A stretch of DNA of 64,000 bases from Oscillospiraceae bacterium (GTDB lineage: Bacteria; Bacillota; Clostridia; Oscillospirales; Ruminococcaceae), in NCBI GenBank assembly GCA_015067025.1, contig SVNC01000006.1:86496-150495 (forward strand), read 5' to 3'. The notes beneath the pieces were generated by a model. It was given only the letters and a program-made list of their open reading frames with translations, ran no database searches and had not been told where the DNA came from. Shown here piece after piece: positions 7,700-19,466 of this stretch (positions are counted from its first letter, which is position 1; each line of letters opens with the position of its first letter). Position numbers and translations under genes: made by a program.

Positions 7700-10600
7700 A
7701 TGAGCAAGACCTGTCCATCCTGCAACAGAGAAGTTGAAAATGAAATAGTTTTCTGCAATTTCTGTGGTGCCTTTGCAGGTAATGAGCCTGTAAAGGCTGA
7801 TGATACAAAAGTAGTTACTAAAAAGAATATAATAATTGCCGTGTCGGTACTAATAGTACTTTCAGCTATAATGCTATTTGTATTCGTATTTGATATATTC
7901 GGACTTAAAAAAGCAGGTGGGGCAGAGCATATCGGCAAAGGCAGACCGCTTTTTTCAATGGGGCTTACTCCTGTATCTGTACAGGGAAAATGGGGCTACG
8001 CCGATAAAGAGGGCAATATGGTAATAGAGCCGTCTTTCGAAAATGCCTTTCCCTTTGCTGATGAGGTAAACGGACTCGCCCTTGTAGCAACTATCCTTAA
8101 AGATGATCTCCTCGTACCTGAAGACGGGAGCGACGTAATAAGATACGGTTTTATTGACGAAAAAGGTGAATATAAAATATCACCCTCATTTTTAGATGCC
8201 GAATCCTTTTTAAAGTCAGGCTATGCAAAGGTAAGAGGTAACAACTATGTAAATACTTCGGGAAATACCGCCTTTGACAATAAATACACCTTTGTTTCGG
8301 ATTTCACAGACAGCGGTTATTCCTATGCGGTATTTGATACGAAATCCGACGGCTTTGAAGAGGGAGAAACTATACCTATAAGCACCACAAAGGCATATCA
8401 CTATCTTAACGAATATTACATAATCGGCAGAGATCTAAAAGAAAAGTTTTCTTTCTCTGATCTTAATAATGAGGGTATAGCTGACGTATACGATGATTAT
8501 TTCGTATACTTCAGATATAAAGACAACAGTGACGATGAACTTATTTCACCGAGAGAGTTTGCTCTTGCAAGCTATGATGACGGAAAACCTGTCACCGAGT
8601 TTTATGACAGGATTTATAAAAGCAATGATTTTTACATCCTCTGCACCTTCGATGAAGAAAGCTGTCTTTATAAAGCGAAGATCTATAATAAAGAGCTGAA
8701 CAGATTTAACGGCGATTATTACGTTGACAGTAGCTTTAAAGCCTATGACAGCGGCTTTGTGCTTTATAAAAAATCAGGCACGAGATACGTAAAGGTGCTT
8801 TTAAATGATAGCTTTAAGGAAGTATGTGAAGAAGATGCTTATACAAGAATAATTTCAGGCTTTGATAAAAGCAGTATTGCCTGCGTTAAGGAAAAGGACG
8901 GATATGCAGGCTATAACGCAGAGGGTAAGGTGTTTACCTGTCAGTATCCTTTTGGTAAAATGAACTGCGGGCTTGCTCCCTTTTTAGCCGATGACGGCAG
9001 AATAGGATATATAAATATAAACGGCGAAATTGTACTGAGTGCTGAATATATAGCAGTATCAGAATTTTCCGCAGACGGTTATGCAACGGTATTCAAGAAT
9101 GGCTATTATAAAATTATAGATAACACAGGAAAAGTAATTATAGACGGACTTGACTATCCTATTAACCTCGTTTACGGGAATAACCTTGACCTAAAATGGT
9201 ACGGAAATAAGAGTTTTGGCGATAATATAAAGCTTATGTTTGACGACGGAGTATTTTCCGTATCTGCTGAGGGTAGTGCCAAAGCTGTCGGAAATGAAAA
9301 TATATTCGGCTATGAGTATAATCAGCGTCTTTACAGTAAAGAAGGCAAGCCGTTAAGTGATGAAAACGCCCTTATATCCCGCTATGACAGTGAAAAGCTT
9401 GGTGGTGCTTTAGTTGCACAGACAGCAGGCGAGGGACAAAATACGTATTATGAGTATAAGCTTGTGGATAAATACGGTTCGATAAGAGTGACTGATCGTT
9501 ATTATTCTCCTTGTATTCCCGATGAAAACGGAATTATCTGCCTCAAGGAATATACAGATATAAGCGGCAATGCCATAGTTTATTCTTTAGTCAAGAACAA
9601 AGGCTATACCCATGCTAATGCTATGTTCTATGCTGAAGCGGATGACGGATATTATCTCAGTATCGGTCTTGGCCACGTAGCTAACGTATACAGCAAGGAT
9701 ATGCGACAGGTTGCGGTATTTCCCTGCAATACAAATGCGGATATCGAAAACGGTACGGTGCTTTTCTATCGTGACGTAAACTACAGCTTTGACTGGATAC
9801 CCGTTGACGTTATTGCCCCTGCAAGAAGCTATTATATTTACGATTATTACAACGGCAGAAGAGTATTAAGACTTGACGACTCAAAGTCAGGTATGTCCGA
9901 CCTTACAGTCACTTTTACCGAAAACGGCTTTATATTCTGTGATTACGTTGCCGGTGTAAGTCCGGACAAGGTATTAAGTTCTGATGGCAAGAAGATAGCT
10001 GAGGGGTATGACGTGGTAAGCGGCACTTATCCCGACATTCTGCTCCTTAAAAATCAGTTCGATGGAAAATATTATTTTATCGACCGATTTGGGAACATAA
10101 GCGAAAAATACGAATTTGCCACCGACTTCAGCTCAGACGGATACGCAACGGTAAAAAAATCAGACGGAAGATATTACTGTATAGACAGCTATTATAATGA
10201 GATCTTCAGCTCTGATAATCAGTTTATGGGCTTTAATAACGGGCTTGCCCCCTTCTATGATGAAAAATCAGGCTATATCGGTTATATGGATATAAACGGC
10301 AAAACCGCAATAGAGCCGAAATTCCACGCTGTATCTGATTTTTCCTATGACGGCTATGCCGTAGCAAAGGATGACTACGGTGCCGCCTTTATAATTAATA
10401 AAAAGGGCGAGACTGTAATCGGTACAGACGGCTTTCAGGGTATAGAATATGCCCGTCACATTAATGATAACGAGCTTAATACGTATTCAAGATACAGCTT
10501 CCAAAACGGCTATAAGTATTATCTGTCACTTGACCCTGAAGAGGAAAAGGAAAAGCTCTTCCGCTACGGGCTTGCTCTTATCGGTGGACACGACAGGTAT

Positions 10601-11722
10601 AGCGGAAAAATGTATCTTGCCGATGTATATGGAAATATAGTGTACGGTCCTTTTTATAATATGAGCGGTGTAGAAACACTGCCTGACGGCACACCATTTT
10701 TCTATAACGGACAAAGCTATGTAGGCATTGACGGCAAGCCGATAGATTATCTTGTGGGCTACAATTCGGTTTACGTTATTGATGAAAACAGAATTTATGC
10801 AAATGGTGACATACTTGACAAAAACGGAAAGCCGATACCCCTTACTGAAGAAGGATACGTTTGTAAGGACGAAGACGTCTACGGATATTTAGAAATGAGC
10901 CGACATGGGGATGAAGTAGAGAATTATCGTGTAACTGAGCGTGTTTATCTCGATAAAAATAATGAAGAAATAAGAGAAGAAGGTATAATATCAGGAAATG
11001 ATCTTGTTGCCTTTTATAGCGACCAAGGCGAATATATGCTTAAAAGTATAAGCAGCGGAGAAATTCTCTTTGGCGGTGACGTTCCTTTCAGAGTCTGCGG
11101 CGGAACGATAACAAGCTGTATAATTACCGAAAAAGATGGTATAACCGATATCTACAGCTACAGCAAGGAAAAAGGACTTGTAAAAGTAATAGAGGACGTT
11201 TTGTCCCACATAGAGCTTAACGAGGATTATTATTACAGGCTTGATTACGGCAATATGCTGTCGGATGAAAAGACGGTGTATTTTGAACTGACCTTTGATC
11301 TTACCGATAAACGACCTGATTATACGAATTATGGTATGCTGGTCTGTGATCTTGAAAAGGGAACAGTAAAGCTTGTAAAGGGATTTCGTCCTATGAATGC
11401 AGATGTCATAAACGGAAAGCCTGTATGGACCGGCTCATACTCGGGTGACGATAGCAGTTATTACATTGATCATCAGTTGACAAAGCATAACGATTACCCT
11501 TATGCTTCTTTGTATGAGGCAACCGATGGATATATCAACGGCTTTAAAATAAAGTGTGAGGAAAGATCGGATTATCAGAGCTACGTAAGAGAAGATGGAA
11601 AAACGGTGGGCTATTTTTCTGATGCTCAGCCCTTCTGCAGCGACGGATACGCTACCGCTTCTCCTATAGATCAGCACAGAGGTTACTCGGTTATCGACAA
11701 AAGTTGCAGCATCATTTATTAA
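7700..11722 (+). CDS. Giant WG-repeat protein with zinc ribbon and membrane anchor
   Basis: 1340 residues, start supported by AAGGAG. The N-terminus is a zinc ribbon (CPSCNREVENEIVFCNFCG), then a transmembrane helix (about residues 35-58), then a very long outer region built of WG-type repeats such as KWGYADKEGNMVIEPSF, RYGFIDEKGEYKISPSF, RIGYININGEIVLSAEY and SGYIGYMDINGKTAIEPKF. These repeats are thought to form beta-propeller-like or solenoid scaffolds. The size, the Tyr/Asp-rich composition and the membrane anchor suggest a cell-surface binding or scaffold protein; the ligand is unknown. It stands alone between its own promoter and a strong terminator. Confidence 0.85.
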   Translation: MSKTCPSCNREVENEIVFCNFCGAFAGNEPVKADDTKVVTKKNIIIAVSVLIVLSAIMLFVFVFDIFGLKKAGGAEHIGKGRPLFSMGLTPVSVQGKWGYADKEGNMVIEPSFENAFPFADEVNGLALVATILKDDLLVPEDGSDVIRYGFIDEKGEYKISPSFLDAESFLKSGYAKVRGNNYVNTSGNTAFDNKYTFVSDFTDSGYSYAVFDTKSDGFEEGETIPISTTKAYHYLNEYYIIGRDLKEKFSFSDLNNEGIADVYDDYFVYFRYKDNSDDELISPREFALASYDDGKPVTEFYDRIYKSNDFYILCTFDEESCLYKAKIYNKELNRFNGDYYVDSSFKAYDSGFVLYKKSGTRYVKVLLNDSFKEVCEEDAYTRIISGFDKSSIACVKEKDGYAGYNAEGKVFTCQYPFGKMNCGLAPFLADDGRIGYININGEIVLSAEYIAVSEFSADGYATVFKNGYYKIIDNTGKVIIDGLDYPINLVYGNNLDLKWYGNKSFGDNIKLMFDDGVFSVSAEGSAKAVGNENIFGYEYNQRLYSKEGKPLSDENALISRYDSEKLGGALVAQTAGEGQNTYYEYKLVDKYGSIRVTDRYYSPCIPDENGIICLKEYTDISGNAIVYSLVKNKGYTHANAMFYAEADDGYYLSIGLGHVANVYSKDMRQVAVFPCNTNADIENGTVLFYRDVNYSFDWIPVDVIAPARSYYIYDYYNGRRVLRLDDSKSGMSDLTVTFTENGFIFCDYVAGVSPDKVLSSDGKKIAEGYDVVSGTYPDILLLKNQFDGKYYFIDRFGNISEKYEFATDFSSDGYATVKKSDGRYYCIDSYYNEIFSSDNQFMGFNNGLAPFYDEKSGYIGYMDINGKTAIEPKFHAVSDFSYDGYAVAKDDYGAAFIINKKGETVIGTDGFQGIEYARHINDNELNTYSRYSFQNGYKYYLSLDPEEEKEKLFRYGLALIGGHDRYSGKMYLADVYGNIVYGPFYNMSGVETLPDGTPFFYNGQSYVGIDGKPIDYLVGYNSVYVIDENRIYANGDILDKNGKPIPLTEEGYVCKDEDVYGYLEMSRHGDEVENYRVTERVYLDKNNEEIREEGIISGNDLVAFYSDQGEYMLKSISSGEILFGGDVPFRVCGGTITSCIITEKDGITDIYSYSKEKGLVKVIEDVLSHIELNEDYYYRLDYGNMLSDEKTVYFELTFDLTDKRPDYTNYGMLVCDLEKGTVKLVKGFRPMNADVINGKPVWTGSYSGDDSSYYIDHQLTKHNDYPYASLYEATDGYINGFKIKCEERSDYQSYVREDGKTVGYFSDAQPFCSDGYATASPIDQHRGYSVIDKSCSIIY

Positions 11723-11725
11723 AAA

Positions 11726-11756
11726 AATACGGGCGACTGATGATAGTCGCCCGTAT
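11726..11756. terminator. Bidirectional terminator
   Basis: A 13-bp stem (AATACGGGCGACT and complement) with a short loop, flanked by A-rich sequence on the left and T-rich on the right. It serves the WG gene and the convergent regulator. Confidence 0.8.
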
Positions 11757-11763
11757 TTCTGCT

Positions 11764-12387
11764 TTATAACACTTCAAACTTGTATCCCACACCCCAGAGG
11801 AATTTTAAACTCCACTTTGACGACAGTCCGTCTATCTTTTCTTTAAGAGAGATCACTGCGTCTTCAATTGCCTTTTCTCCGCTGGGTGCGTCAACGCCTA
11901 ATACTTCATAAGCAAGCTGACTGCGGCTGAATACACGATTGGGATTTCTTGAAAGGCAGTAAAGTGCATCGTATTCGTTGAGCTGTAAGGGTATTTCTGT
12001 ACCTTCTGCAATTATCTTCATGCCGCTTTTATCGAATTTTATAAATCCTGTTTTGTTTTCATTATGTTTATCGAATACCGCCGATAATTCCGTCATATCT
12101 ATAGGATAGGATAAAAGGCTTAGATCATCGGGATTGCTTTTATTTTCTACGATAGAATAAACGTCAGCCATGAGGGTGCTGTGTGTACATTCGTCATCTT
12201 CATCGGCGTAAGAACCGCTTAAAAGGATTATATCGGGTTTAAACAGGGTACATTCACGGATTATTCTCTGTTCTTCATCACGGATATCGCAGATGACCTT
12301 TACGTTAAAGCCTTCTTTTTCTGCATAGTTAGAGAGAAAATCACAAAGCTCCTCGTTTTCTCCTGCAATGAGTACGTTTTTCGCCAT
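11764..12387 (-). CDS. OmpR-type regulator with degenerate receiver domain
   Basis: 207 residues. The N-terminal half has the shape of a response-regulator receiver (ENEELCDFLSNYAEKEGF, then KPDIILLSGSYADED), but the residue that should be the phosphorylated Asp is Ser. The C-terminal part (about 110-207) is a winged-helix domain of the OmpR/PhoB type (LNEYDALYCLSRNPNRVFSR, ending WGVGYKFEV). No histidine kinase is adjacent. It is therefore likely an atypical regulator whose control does not depend on phosphorylation, or one using another signal. Its targets are unknown. Confidence 0.82.
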   Translation of the reverse strand: MAKNVLIAGENEELCDFLSNYAEKEGFNVKVICDIRDEEQRIIRECTLFKPDIILLSGSYADEDDECTHSTLMADVYSIVENKSNPDDLSLLSYPIDMTELSAVFDKHNENKTGFIKFDKSGMKIIAEGTEIPLQLNEYDALYCLSRNPNRVFSRSQLAYEVLGVDAPSGEKAIEDAVISLKEKIDGLSSKWSLKFLWGVGYKFEVL

Positions 12388-12564
12388 TTTTACATCCCGC
12401 CTTTTCTCAGATTATGTCCTTATTATACACCGCAATACGACTTTTTTCAAGGGGATTATTGATTTTCTGACAGAATAATTAAGCCGCTATAAACAAATTA
12501 TACAAATGCCTATTTTGTTTTATGTGAATATAGCACAAAATTATAGAAAATACTCCTTTACCCC

Positions 12565-12593
12565 TTGATTTTTACCTCTAAAAATATTACAAT
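12565..12593 (+). promoter_or_regulatory. groESL sigma-A promoter
   Basis: TTGATT, 17-base gap, TACAAT, directly upstream of the CIRCE element. Confidence 0.75.
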
Positions 12594-12605
12594 AGTGATT
12601 AGCGG

Positions 12606-12632
12606 TTAGCACTCAAAGTGTGAGAGTGCTAA
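12606..12632 (+). promoter_or_regulatory. CIRCE operator (HrcA binding site)
   Basis: Perfect inverted repeat TTAGCACTC-N9-GAGTGCTAA, matching the consensus HrcA operator, between the promoter and groES. The 12388-12704 interval otherwise holds only AT-rich sequence and the ribosome site AAAGGAGG. Confidence 0.97.
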
Positions 12633-12647
12633 TTCTTAAAATCATAA

Positions 12648-12989
<342 letters not shown>

Positions 12990-13006
12990 ACGCAGAAAGG
13001 ACGTAA

Positions 13007-14647
<1,641 letters not shown>

Positions 14648-14666
14648 TTCCCGATATAATAAAAAT

Positions 14667-14703
14667 GACTGCCTTGCAGATTTTCTGCAGGGCGGTTTTC
14701 TTT
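14667..14703 (+). terminator. Terminator of groESL
   Basis: GACTGCCTTGCAGA pairs with TCTGCAGGGCGG around a TTT loop, followed by TTTTCTTTTT. Confidence 0.8.
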
Positions 14704-14754
14704 TTATGACAAAATGGCAATTTTTAATTTAATCAATTCTTAGCCCTTTTACAA

Positions 14755-14783
14755 TTGACACGAGCCGTAAAATATAGTATAAT
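14755..14783 (+). promoter_or_regulatory. Promoter of the MBOAT/DHHW operon
   Basis: TTGACA, 17-base gap, TATAAT: a full-consensus sigma-A promoter 85 bases before the ATG at 14869. Confidence 0.8.
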
Positions 14784-14868
14784 TTAATAAATATGTGCTT
14801 ACAATGAAATGTCAGGAAAAATTGACCTTTTAATATAGAAAATTCAGGTAAAAGGAAGGAAAGTTAAA

Positions 14869-16272
14869 ATGATTTTTGCAGATTTATTCTTTCTGTACGT
14901 ATTTATGGCGGCGTGCTTTATCGCCTATTTTGTCAGTCGCAAAACGGTTTATCGTAACTGGGTGCTTATAGTATTTTCGCTCATATTCTATGCCTGGGGA
15001 GAGCCTGTATGGGTGTTCTTACTGCTGGGCAGTGTAGGAATAAACTACGGTGCGGGATTATTGATAGACAAATGGCGAGATACAAAAAAATCTACCATTG
15101 CAATGGCATCAGCGGTAATATTTGATATATGCGTACTGCTGTTCTTCAAGTATACGGGCTTCTTTGTGGAAAACTTCAATGCGATAAGCCCCGTTGATCT
15201 GCCTGTACCTAACATAGTTATGCCGATAGGTATCAGCTTCTTCACCTTCCAGATACTGTCCTACGTAATCGACTGCTACTGGGGTACTATCAAGGTGCAG
15301 AAGAGTTTCCCTAAATTACTTATGTACATCTCGATGTTCCCTCAGCTGGTAGCCGGTCCTATCGTAAGATACAGCGTTATCGAAAAGGAAATTGACGACC
15401 GTGTTATTTCAATGTCCGATATCAGCGACGGTATCACAAGGATATGCGTAGGTCTTGCAAAGAAGGTAATTTTAGCAAATAACTTAAGCGTTATAGTTGA
15501 CGCCTTCTTCAAAAACGGCAATCTTGGCGAATTATCGGTACTTGGCACATGGTATACGGTAATCGTTTATGCTATGCAGGTATACTTTGACTTCTCGGGC
15601 TATTCTGATATCGCTATCGGTATCGGCAGAATATTCGGCTTCCACTTTGATGAGAACTTCAATTATCCCTTCATCAGTAAGAATATAACGGAATTCTGGC
15701 AGAGATGGCACATCTCCCTCGGTACGTTCTTCCGTGACTACGTGCTTTATCTCCCTATTTTCGGCAAGAGAAGAAAGTATTTAAACCTTTTCTTAGTATG
15801 GTTCTGCACAGGCTTCTGGCACGGTGCAAGCTGGAACTATATCATCTGGGGGCTTTACTTCGGCGTGTTCATTCTTATAGAAAGAATGATCGGTGCAAAG
15901 CGTCTTAAAAAAATACCTCTTGCAGTAACACACGTCTACAGCAAGCTTGTAATAATCGTAGGCTTCGGTATATTCTACTTTACCGATTTCAGTAAGCTTG
16001 GCGTTTTCCTCGGTAACCTTATAGGTCTTAACGGAAACTCGTTTACAGACAAGATATCACTTCAGAGTATGACGGCAAATCTCTGGCTCTTTATTGCCTG
16101 CATCATTTTCTGTCTGCCTGTCATACCCTTTATCAAAAAGAAGATGGAAGAGGCAAAGCTGGCTGTGCTTTTCGGTGCAGGTCAGACGGTGTTTAATATA
16201 GCGGCATTCCTTATGAGCAGTATACTCCTCGTAAATGCCACCAACAACCCCTTCATCTACTGGCAGTTCTGA
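14869..16272 (+). CDS. MBOAT-family membrane O-acyltransferase (AlgI/DltB-like)
   Basis: 467 residues with about ten hydrophobic segments. MBOAT hallmarks include FWQRWHISLGTFFRDYV and the catalytic-His region WFCTGFWHGASWNYIIWG. Such proteins pass acetyl groups across the membrane for O-acetylation of a polysaccharide or wall polymer. The gene after it (15 bases on) encodes the DHHW-type outer partner, the usual pair for this job. The acceptor polymer is not shown. No dlt genes are near, so exopolysaccharide or peptidoglycan-linked glycan acetylation fits better than D-alanylation. Confidence 0.92.
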   Translation: MIFADLFFLYVFMAACFIAYFVSRKTVYRNWVLIVFSLIFYAWGEPVWVFLLLGSVGINYGAGLLIDKWRDTKKSTIAMASAVIFDICVLLFFKYTGFFVENFNAISPVDLPVPNIVMPIGISFFTFQILSYVIDCYWGTIKVQKSFPKLLMYISMFPQLVAGPIVRYSVIEKEIDDRVISMSDISDGITRICVGLAKKVILANNLSVIVDAFFKNGNLGELSVLGTWYTVIVYAMQVYFDFSGYSDIAIGIGRIFGFHFDENFNYPFISKNITEFWQRWHISLGTFFRDYVLYLPIFGKRRKYLNLFLVWFCTGFWHGASWNYIIWGLYFGVFILIERMIGAKRLKKIPLAVTHVYSKLVIIVGFGIFYFTDFSKLGVFLGNLIGLNGNSFTDKISLQSMTANLWLFIACIIFCLPVIPFIKKKMEEAKLAVLFGAGQTVFNIAAFLMSSILLVNATNNPFIYWQF

Positions 16273-16286
16273 AGAAAGGAGAACGT

Positions 16287-17939
16287 ATGGCTGAAAATAA
16301 TAACAAAAGCAAAGAGCTTGAAGAGATTGAAAAGATCTACAGAGAAAAACAGCAGGCTGCTCTCGCAAATCAGAATGAAAAGACTGAAAAGAAATCAAAG
16401 TCTGTAAAGGTGTCGGTAAGCAAGGGCGAAACACCTACAGGTATGAGAGATAAGGATAAGAAAAGCAATAAAAAGGTTAAGCCTTCTGTAAAAAATCCTG
16501 CACCCGATAAAAATTCTCCTGAGCAAAAGCTTATTCAGAAAATAAATATCGGCGTATGTGCAAGCGTATTTGCAGTACTTGTGGTATGTCTTCTGGTACT
16601 GCCGAGACCCACTATTTCGGAGTCTGAGAAAAGACCTCTCGCAACCTTCCCCGAATTTACCTGGGACAGCTACTGGAGTGGTAAGTACACTGAGGACATC
16701 AGCAATTTCTTTAACGACACAGTACCTATGAGAGATGAGCTTAAGCAGTTCGGTGCAAGCTTCCGTTCTCTTTTCGGTTTTTCACTTGACGGCGTTACCT
16801 TAAGCGGCGATATAAACAAGGTAGAAAGCAATGCAAGCCAGACAGAGGTTACGACCCAGTCTACAAAGCCGATCATAATCGTAACACCGCCGCCTGCAAC
16901 TGATGATGAAAGCACACCTGCTCCCGAAAGCACGGATGCTCCTGAAAACAGCAATAGCTCTTCGTCATCAGATGAAACCTCCGCCCCTGCTCCCGAACAA
17001 ACAAAGCCTATAGGCGGTTATGTAACTCCCACAGACCCTGCGGCTGAGGTGCTTTATCAGAACGGAAATCAGATAGTATATAACAGCCGCGGCACGCTTT
17101 ACGCAAGCGTTTTATATAACGGAAAAAGAAGCTATGCAGAGGATTATGCGGCGGCACTCAATTCTCTTGCGGCACAGCTCCCTTCTATGAATATCTACAG
17201 TATGACCGCTCTTACCCAGAATACCTTCTTCACACCTGTAGAATTCAACACAGGCACTTATACCGAGCAGGCAGATGCTGCTTATCTAAAGACTAAGCTT
17301 GACAAGAATATAAAGGTAGTTGATACTCTGAACGTTCTTGCACCTCATGCGGGAGAGGATATATTCTTTTTGCGTGATTGTCACTGGCAGCAACTTGGTG
17401 CATATTATGCGGCAGAGGAACTGGCAAGACTTGCCGAAGTTCCCTTTGCTCCTCTTGACAGCTATCGCAAGGGAGAAGAAGATTGCCTTGGTTCTGTGTA
17501 TACCAATACAAAATACGAGGGACTTATGTACGAGGGTGAGACCTTTACATATTACGTACCTCAGAATGATTTTACGGTAGATTATTATAATTCTGATATG
17601 GAATTTCAGTTTGATTATCCTCTTATGCCTGAAAGTGATTACAGATCAGATGCTTTCTACAGCCTTTTTATGGTGGCAGACAGCTACGTAAAGCATATCA
17701 AGACTGACGTGGATAATGACAGGGTGCTTGTGGTTATTAAGGACGATTATCCCAGTGCTATGATTCCTTGCCTTACGTCTTCCTTTGAAGAAATTTATGT
17801 GGTGGACGTAAGATACTGCAACTTCAATATCGTTAATTTCTGTATAGAAAAGGGTGCAACCGACGTTTTTGTCGGTATGACGACAGAAAGTGCCCTCACT
17901 GACGTGGGAACGTACTTACCCTATATTATGAGCTTATAA
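16287..17939 (+). CDS. DHHW/AlgX-like membrane-anchored O-acetylation partner
   Basis: 550 residues. A Lys-rich cytoplasmic stretch (1-85) is followed by one transmembrane helix (about 86-106), a segment with the family motif SESEKRPLATFPEF, a Pro/Ser/Thr linker (about 190-245) and an SGNH-like outer domain. The catalytic-type motif reads RDCHWQQLGAYYAAEELA with DCHW at residues 364-367, where relatives have DHHW. It should receive acetyl groups from the MBOAT partner outside the cell. The Cys in place of the first His is a visible deviation. Confidence 0.85.
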   Translation: MAENNNKSKELEEIEKIYREKQQAALANQNEKTEKKSKSVKVSVSKGETPTGMRDKDKKSNKKVKPSVKNPAPDKNSPEQKLIQKINIGVCASVFAVLVVCLLVLPRPTISESEKRPLATFPEFTWDSYWSGKYTEDISNFFNDTVPMRDELKQFGASFRSLFGFSLDGVTLSGDINKVESNASQTEVTTQSTKPIIIVTPPPATDDESTPAPESTDAPENSNSSSSSDETSAPAPEQTKPIGGYVTPTDPAAEVLYQNGNQIVYNSRGTLYASVLYNGKRSYAEDYAAALNSLAAQLPSMNIYSMTALTQNTFFTPVEFNTGTYTEQADAAYLKTKLDKNIKVVDTLNVLAPHAGEDIFFLRDCHWQQLGAYYAAEELARLAEVPFAPLDSYRKGEEDCLGSVYTNTKYEGLMYEGETFTYYVPQNDFTVDYYNSDMEFQFDYPLMPESDYRSDAFYSLFMVADSYVKHIKTDVDNDRVLVVIKDDYPSAMIPCLTSSFEEIYVVDVRYCNFNIVNFCIEKGATDVFVGMTTESALTDVGTYLPYIMSL

Positions 17940-17942
17940 TTT

Positions 17943-17977
17943 AAAGCACCCGATTTTAAAAATAAGTCGGGTGCTTT
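17943..17977. terminator. Bidirectional terminator
   Basis: AAAGCACCCGA pairs with TCGGGTGCTTT, between the convergent DHHW gene and dpaB. Confidence 0.8.
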
Positions 17978-17982
17978 GTTGT

Positions 17983-18567
17983 TTATATCAGCACCGGCTG
18001 TAACTGCTTACCATCCAGTGCCATTTCAATAGCGGCAGGAATAAGAGAAAAATCCGCCACCATAGAGGTTGTTTTTTTTACATAATCATCCTGACCAAAA
18101 GGCACAAAGTAATAATTCTTATAATTCATAAGTGCCGCTATATTCTTATATGCTCCTGCAAGAGCATCATTGGTGGCAGGAGCTATCACGACGGGTTTTC
18201 CTGCTCTTAAGTGGCTTTTTACCGCAAGACAGACGGGAGTGTCTATAATGCTTAATGCAAGCTTTGCCATAGTGTTTCCCGTGCAGGGGGCAACTAAGAG
18301 TATATCCGTCATATCCTTCGGACCTATCGGCTCAGCCTCTGCTATAGAAGAGATTATTTTTCTGCTGCATATCTTTTCAATTCTTTCCTTATGCTCCTTT
18401 GCCGTGCCGAAGCGTGTATCCGTAACAGCCGCATTATAGGACATCACAGGTATTATGTCACAGCCCTTTTCTTTTAAATATTCCATCATAGAAATAGCCT
18501 TACTAAAGGTGCAGAAGGATCCCGTAAGGCAGAATCCCACCCTCAGATCTTTAAAATATTCTTTCAT
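17983..18567 (-). CDS. dpaB: Dipicolinate synthase subunit B (flavoprotein)
   Basis: 194 residues, a flavoprotein-type fold (VGFCLTGSFCTFSKA near the start, LLVAPCTGNTMAKLALSI in the middle, APATNDALAGAYKN later), matching SpoVFB. With subunit A it turns dihydrodipicolinate-pathway intermediate into dipicolinic acid, the calcium-binding solute of the spore core. It overlaps the 3' end of dpaA by 4 bases, so the two are co-translated in the mother cell. Its presence shows that the organism is, or recently was, spore forming. Confidence 0.95.
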   Translation of the reverse strand: MKEYFKDLRVGFCLTGSFCTFSKAISMMEYLKEKGCDIIPVMSYNAAVTDTRFGTAKEHKERIEKICSRKIISSIAEAEPIGPKDMTDILLVAPCTGNTMAKLALSIIDTPVCLAVKSHLRAGKPVVIAPATNDALAGAYKNIAALMNYKNYYFVPFGQDDYVKKTTSMVADFSLIPAAIEMALDGKQLQPVLI

Positions 18568-19433
18568 ACGCTATTCTCCGTATCCGTCACGGCTTTATGT
18601 TTTTTGCCGTGTCTGTCAAGTATCTGCTTTATAGAATCTGCAATTATTTTTCCTGCAGTTTTCGGTGCGGTTTTAGAAGGGAGTCCCCCTCCGTTTACAA
18701 AATTTATTCCATATTCTCTGCAAAGCGTAGTATCAATTCCCGGCTTTGATGCAAGCTCAATATAGACTGTCCGGCGATCTATTTTTTCAGCTGTTTTTTT
18801 GTCAATTACAAGATCAGGAACGGTATTATATATAAGCGAATATTCTCCGATGACGTTATGAAGATTGCAAAAATCTGTAGCCTTACAACCGTTTATTTCT
18901 GCAAGGATTAGTTTTTCTTCCTTTCTTGCGGCTACGGTTACATCCGCTCCCATAGCCACAAGATATTTTGCGAGAATCGACGCTATCCTGCCGTATCCTG
19001 TTATAAGTATTTTAGCCTTGAAAATGGTATCTGCCGTCATATTTATTCCGAGAGCCAACGCCCCTTCAGCCGATGGCACGGCGTTTTTCAGCACGACAGC
19101 CTCACTTTTATAATAATCCTCACAAGCTATGCCTTTTTCTCTGCATATCTCATACAGTCGGGGCGGTATCATACCGCCTGTTATTACGCCGTTTTTGTCT
19201 ACTATATCAGGCAGGATATCAAGGGGGATTTTTTCGTCTGATAAAGGTATATTAACGTTTTCTCCGTCTGTACAGCAGGGGATACCTAATACCAGAACGT
19301 CGTATTTTCTTTTTTTGTCTGAAAAAAGCCTTTTGTAGTCCCTTAAATATATTTCGGTACTGTATTTTTCGCTCAGGATATCGGCTACATACTGAAGCCT
19401 TTTATCTGTGCCTAATATAAGTATTTCTGTCAT
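18564..19433 (-). CDS. dpaA: Dipicolinate synthase subunit A
   Basis: 289 residues. It begins with a Rossmann-like segment (TEILILGTDKRLQYVADIL), has a second nucleotide-binding loop (ILITGYGRIASILAKYLVAMGADVTV, seen around residues 145-170) and ends with a Lys-rich tail. This matches SpoVFA/DpaA. It works with DpaB to make dipicolinate for the spore core. An AAAGGAG site lies upstream, and a sigma-K-like promoter lies about 33 bases before the start. Unlike in Bacillus, no asd/dapG/dapA genes follow. Confidence 0.95.
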   Translation of the reverse strand: MTEILILGTDKRLQYVADILSEKYSTEIYLRDYKRLFSDKKRKYDVLVLGIPCCTDGENVNIPLSDEKIPLDILPDIVDKNGVITGGMIPPRLYEICREKGIACEDYYKSEAVVLKNAVPSAEGALALGINMTADTIFKAKILITGYGRIASILAKYLVAMGADVTVAARKEEKLILAEINGCKATDFCNLHNVIGEYSLIYNTVPDLVIDKKTAEKIDRRTVYIELASKPGIDTTLCREYGINFVNGGGLPSKTAPKTAGKIIADSIKQILDRHGKKHKAVTDTENSV

Positions 19434-19466
19434 AGAATTCTCTTCGTGCTCCTTTACCTTTTTACA

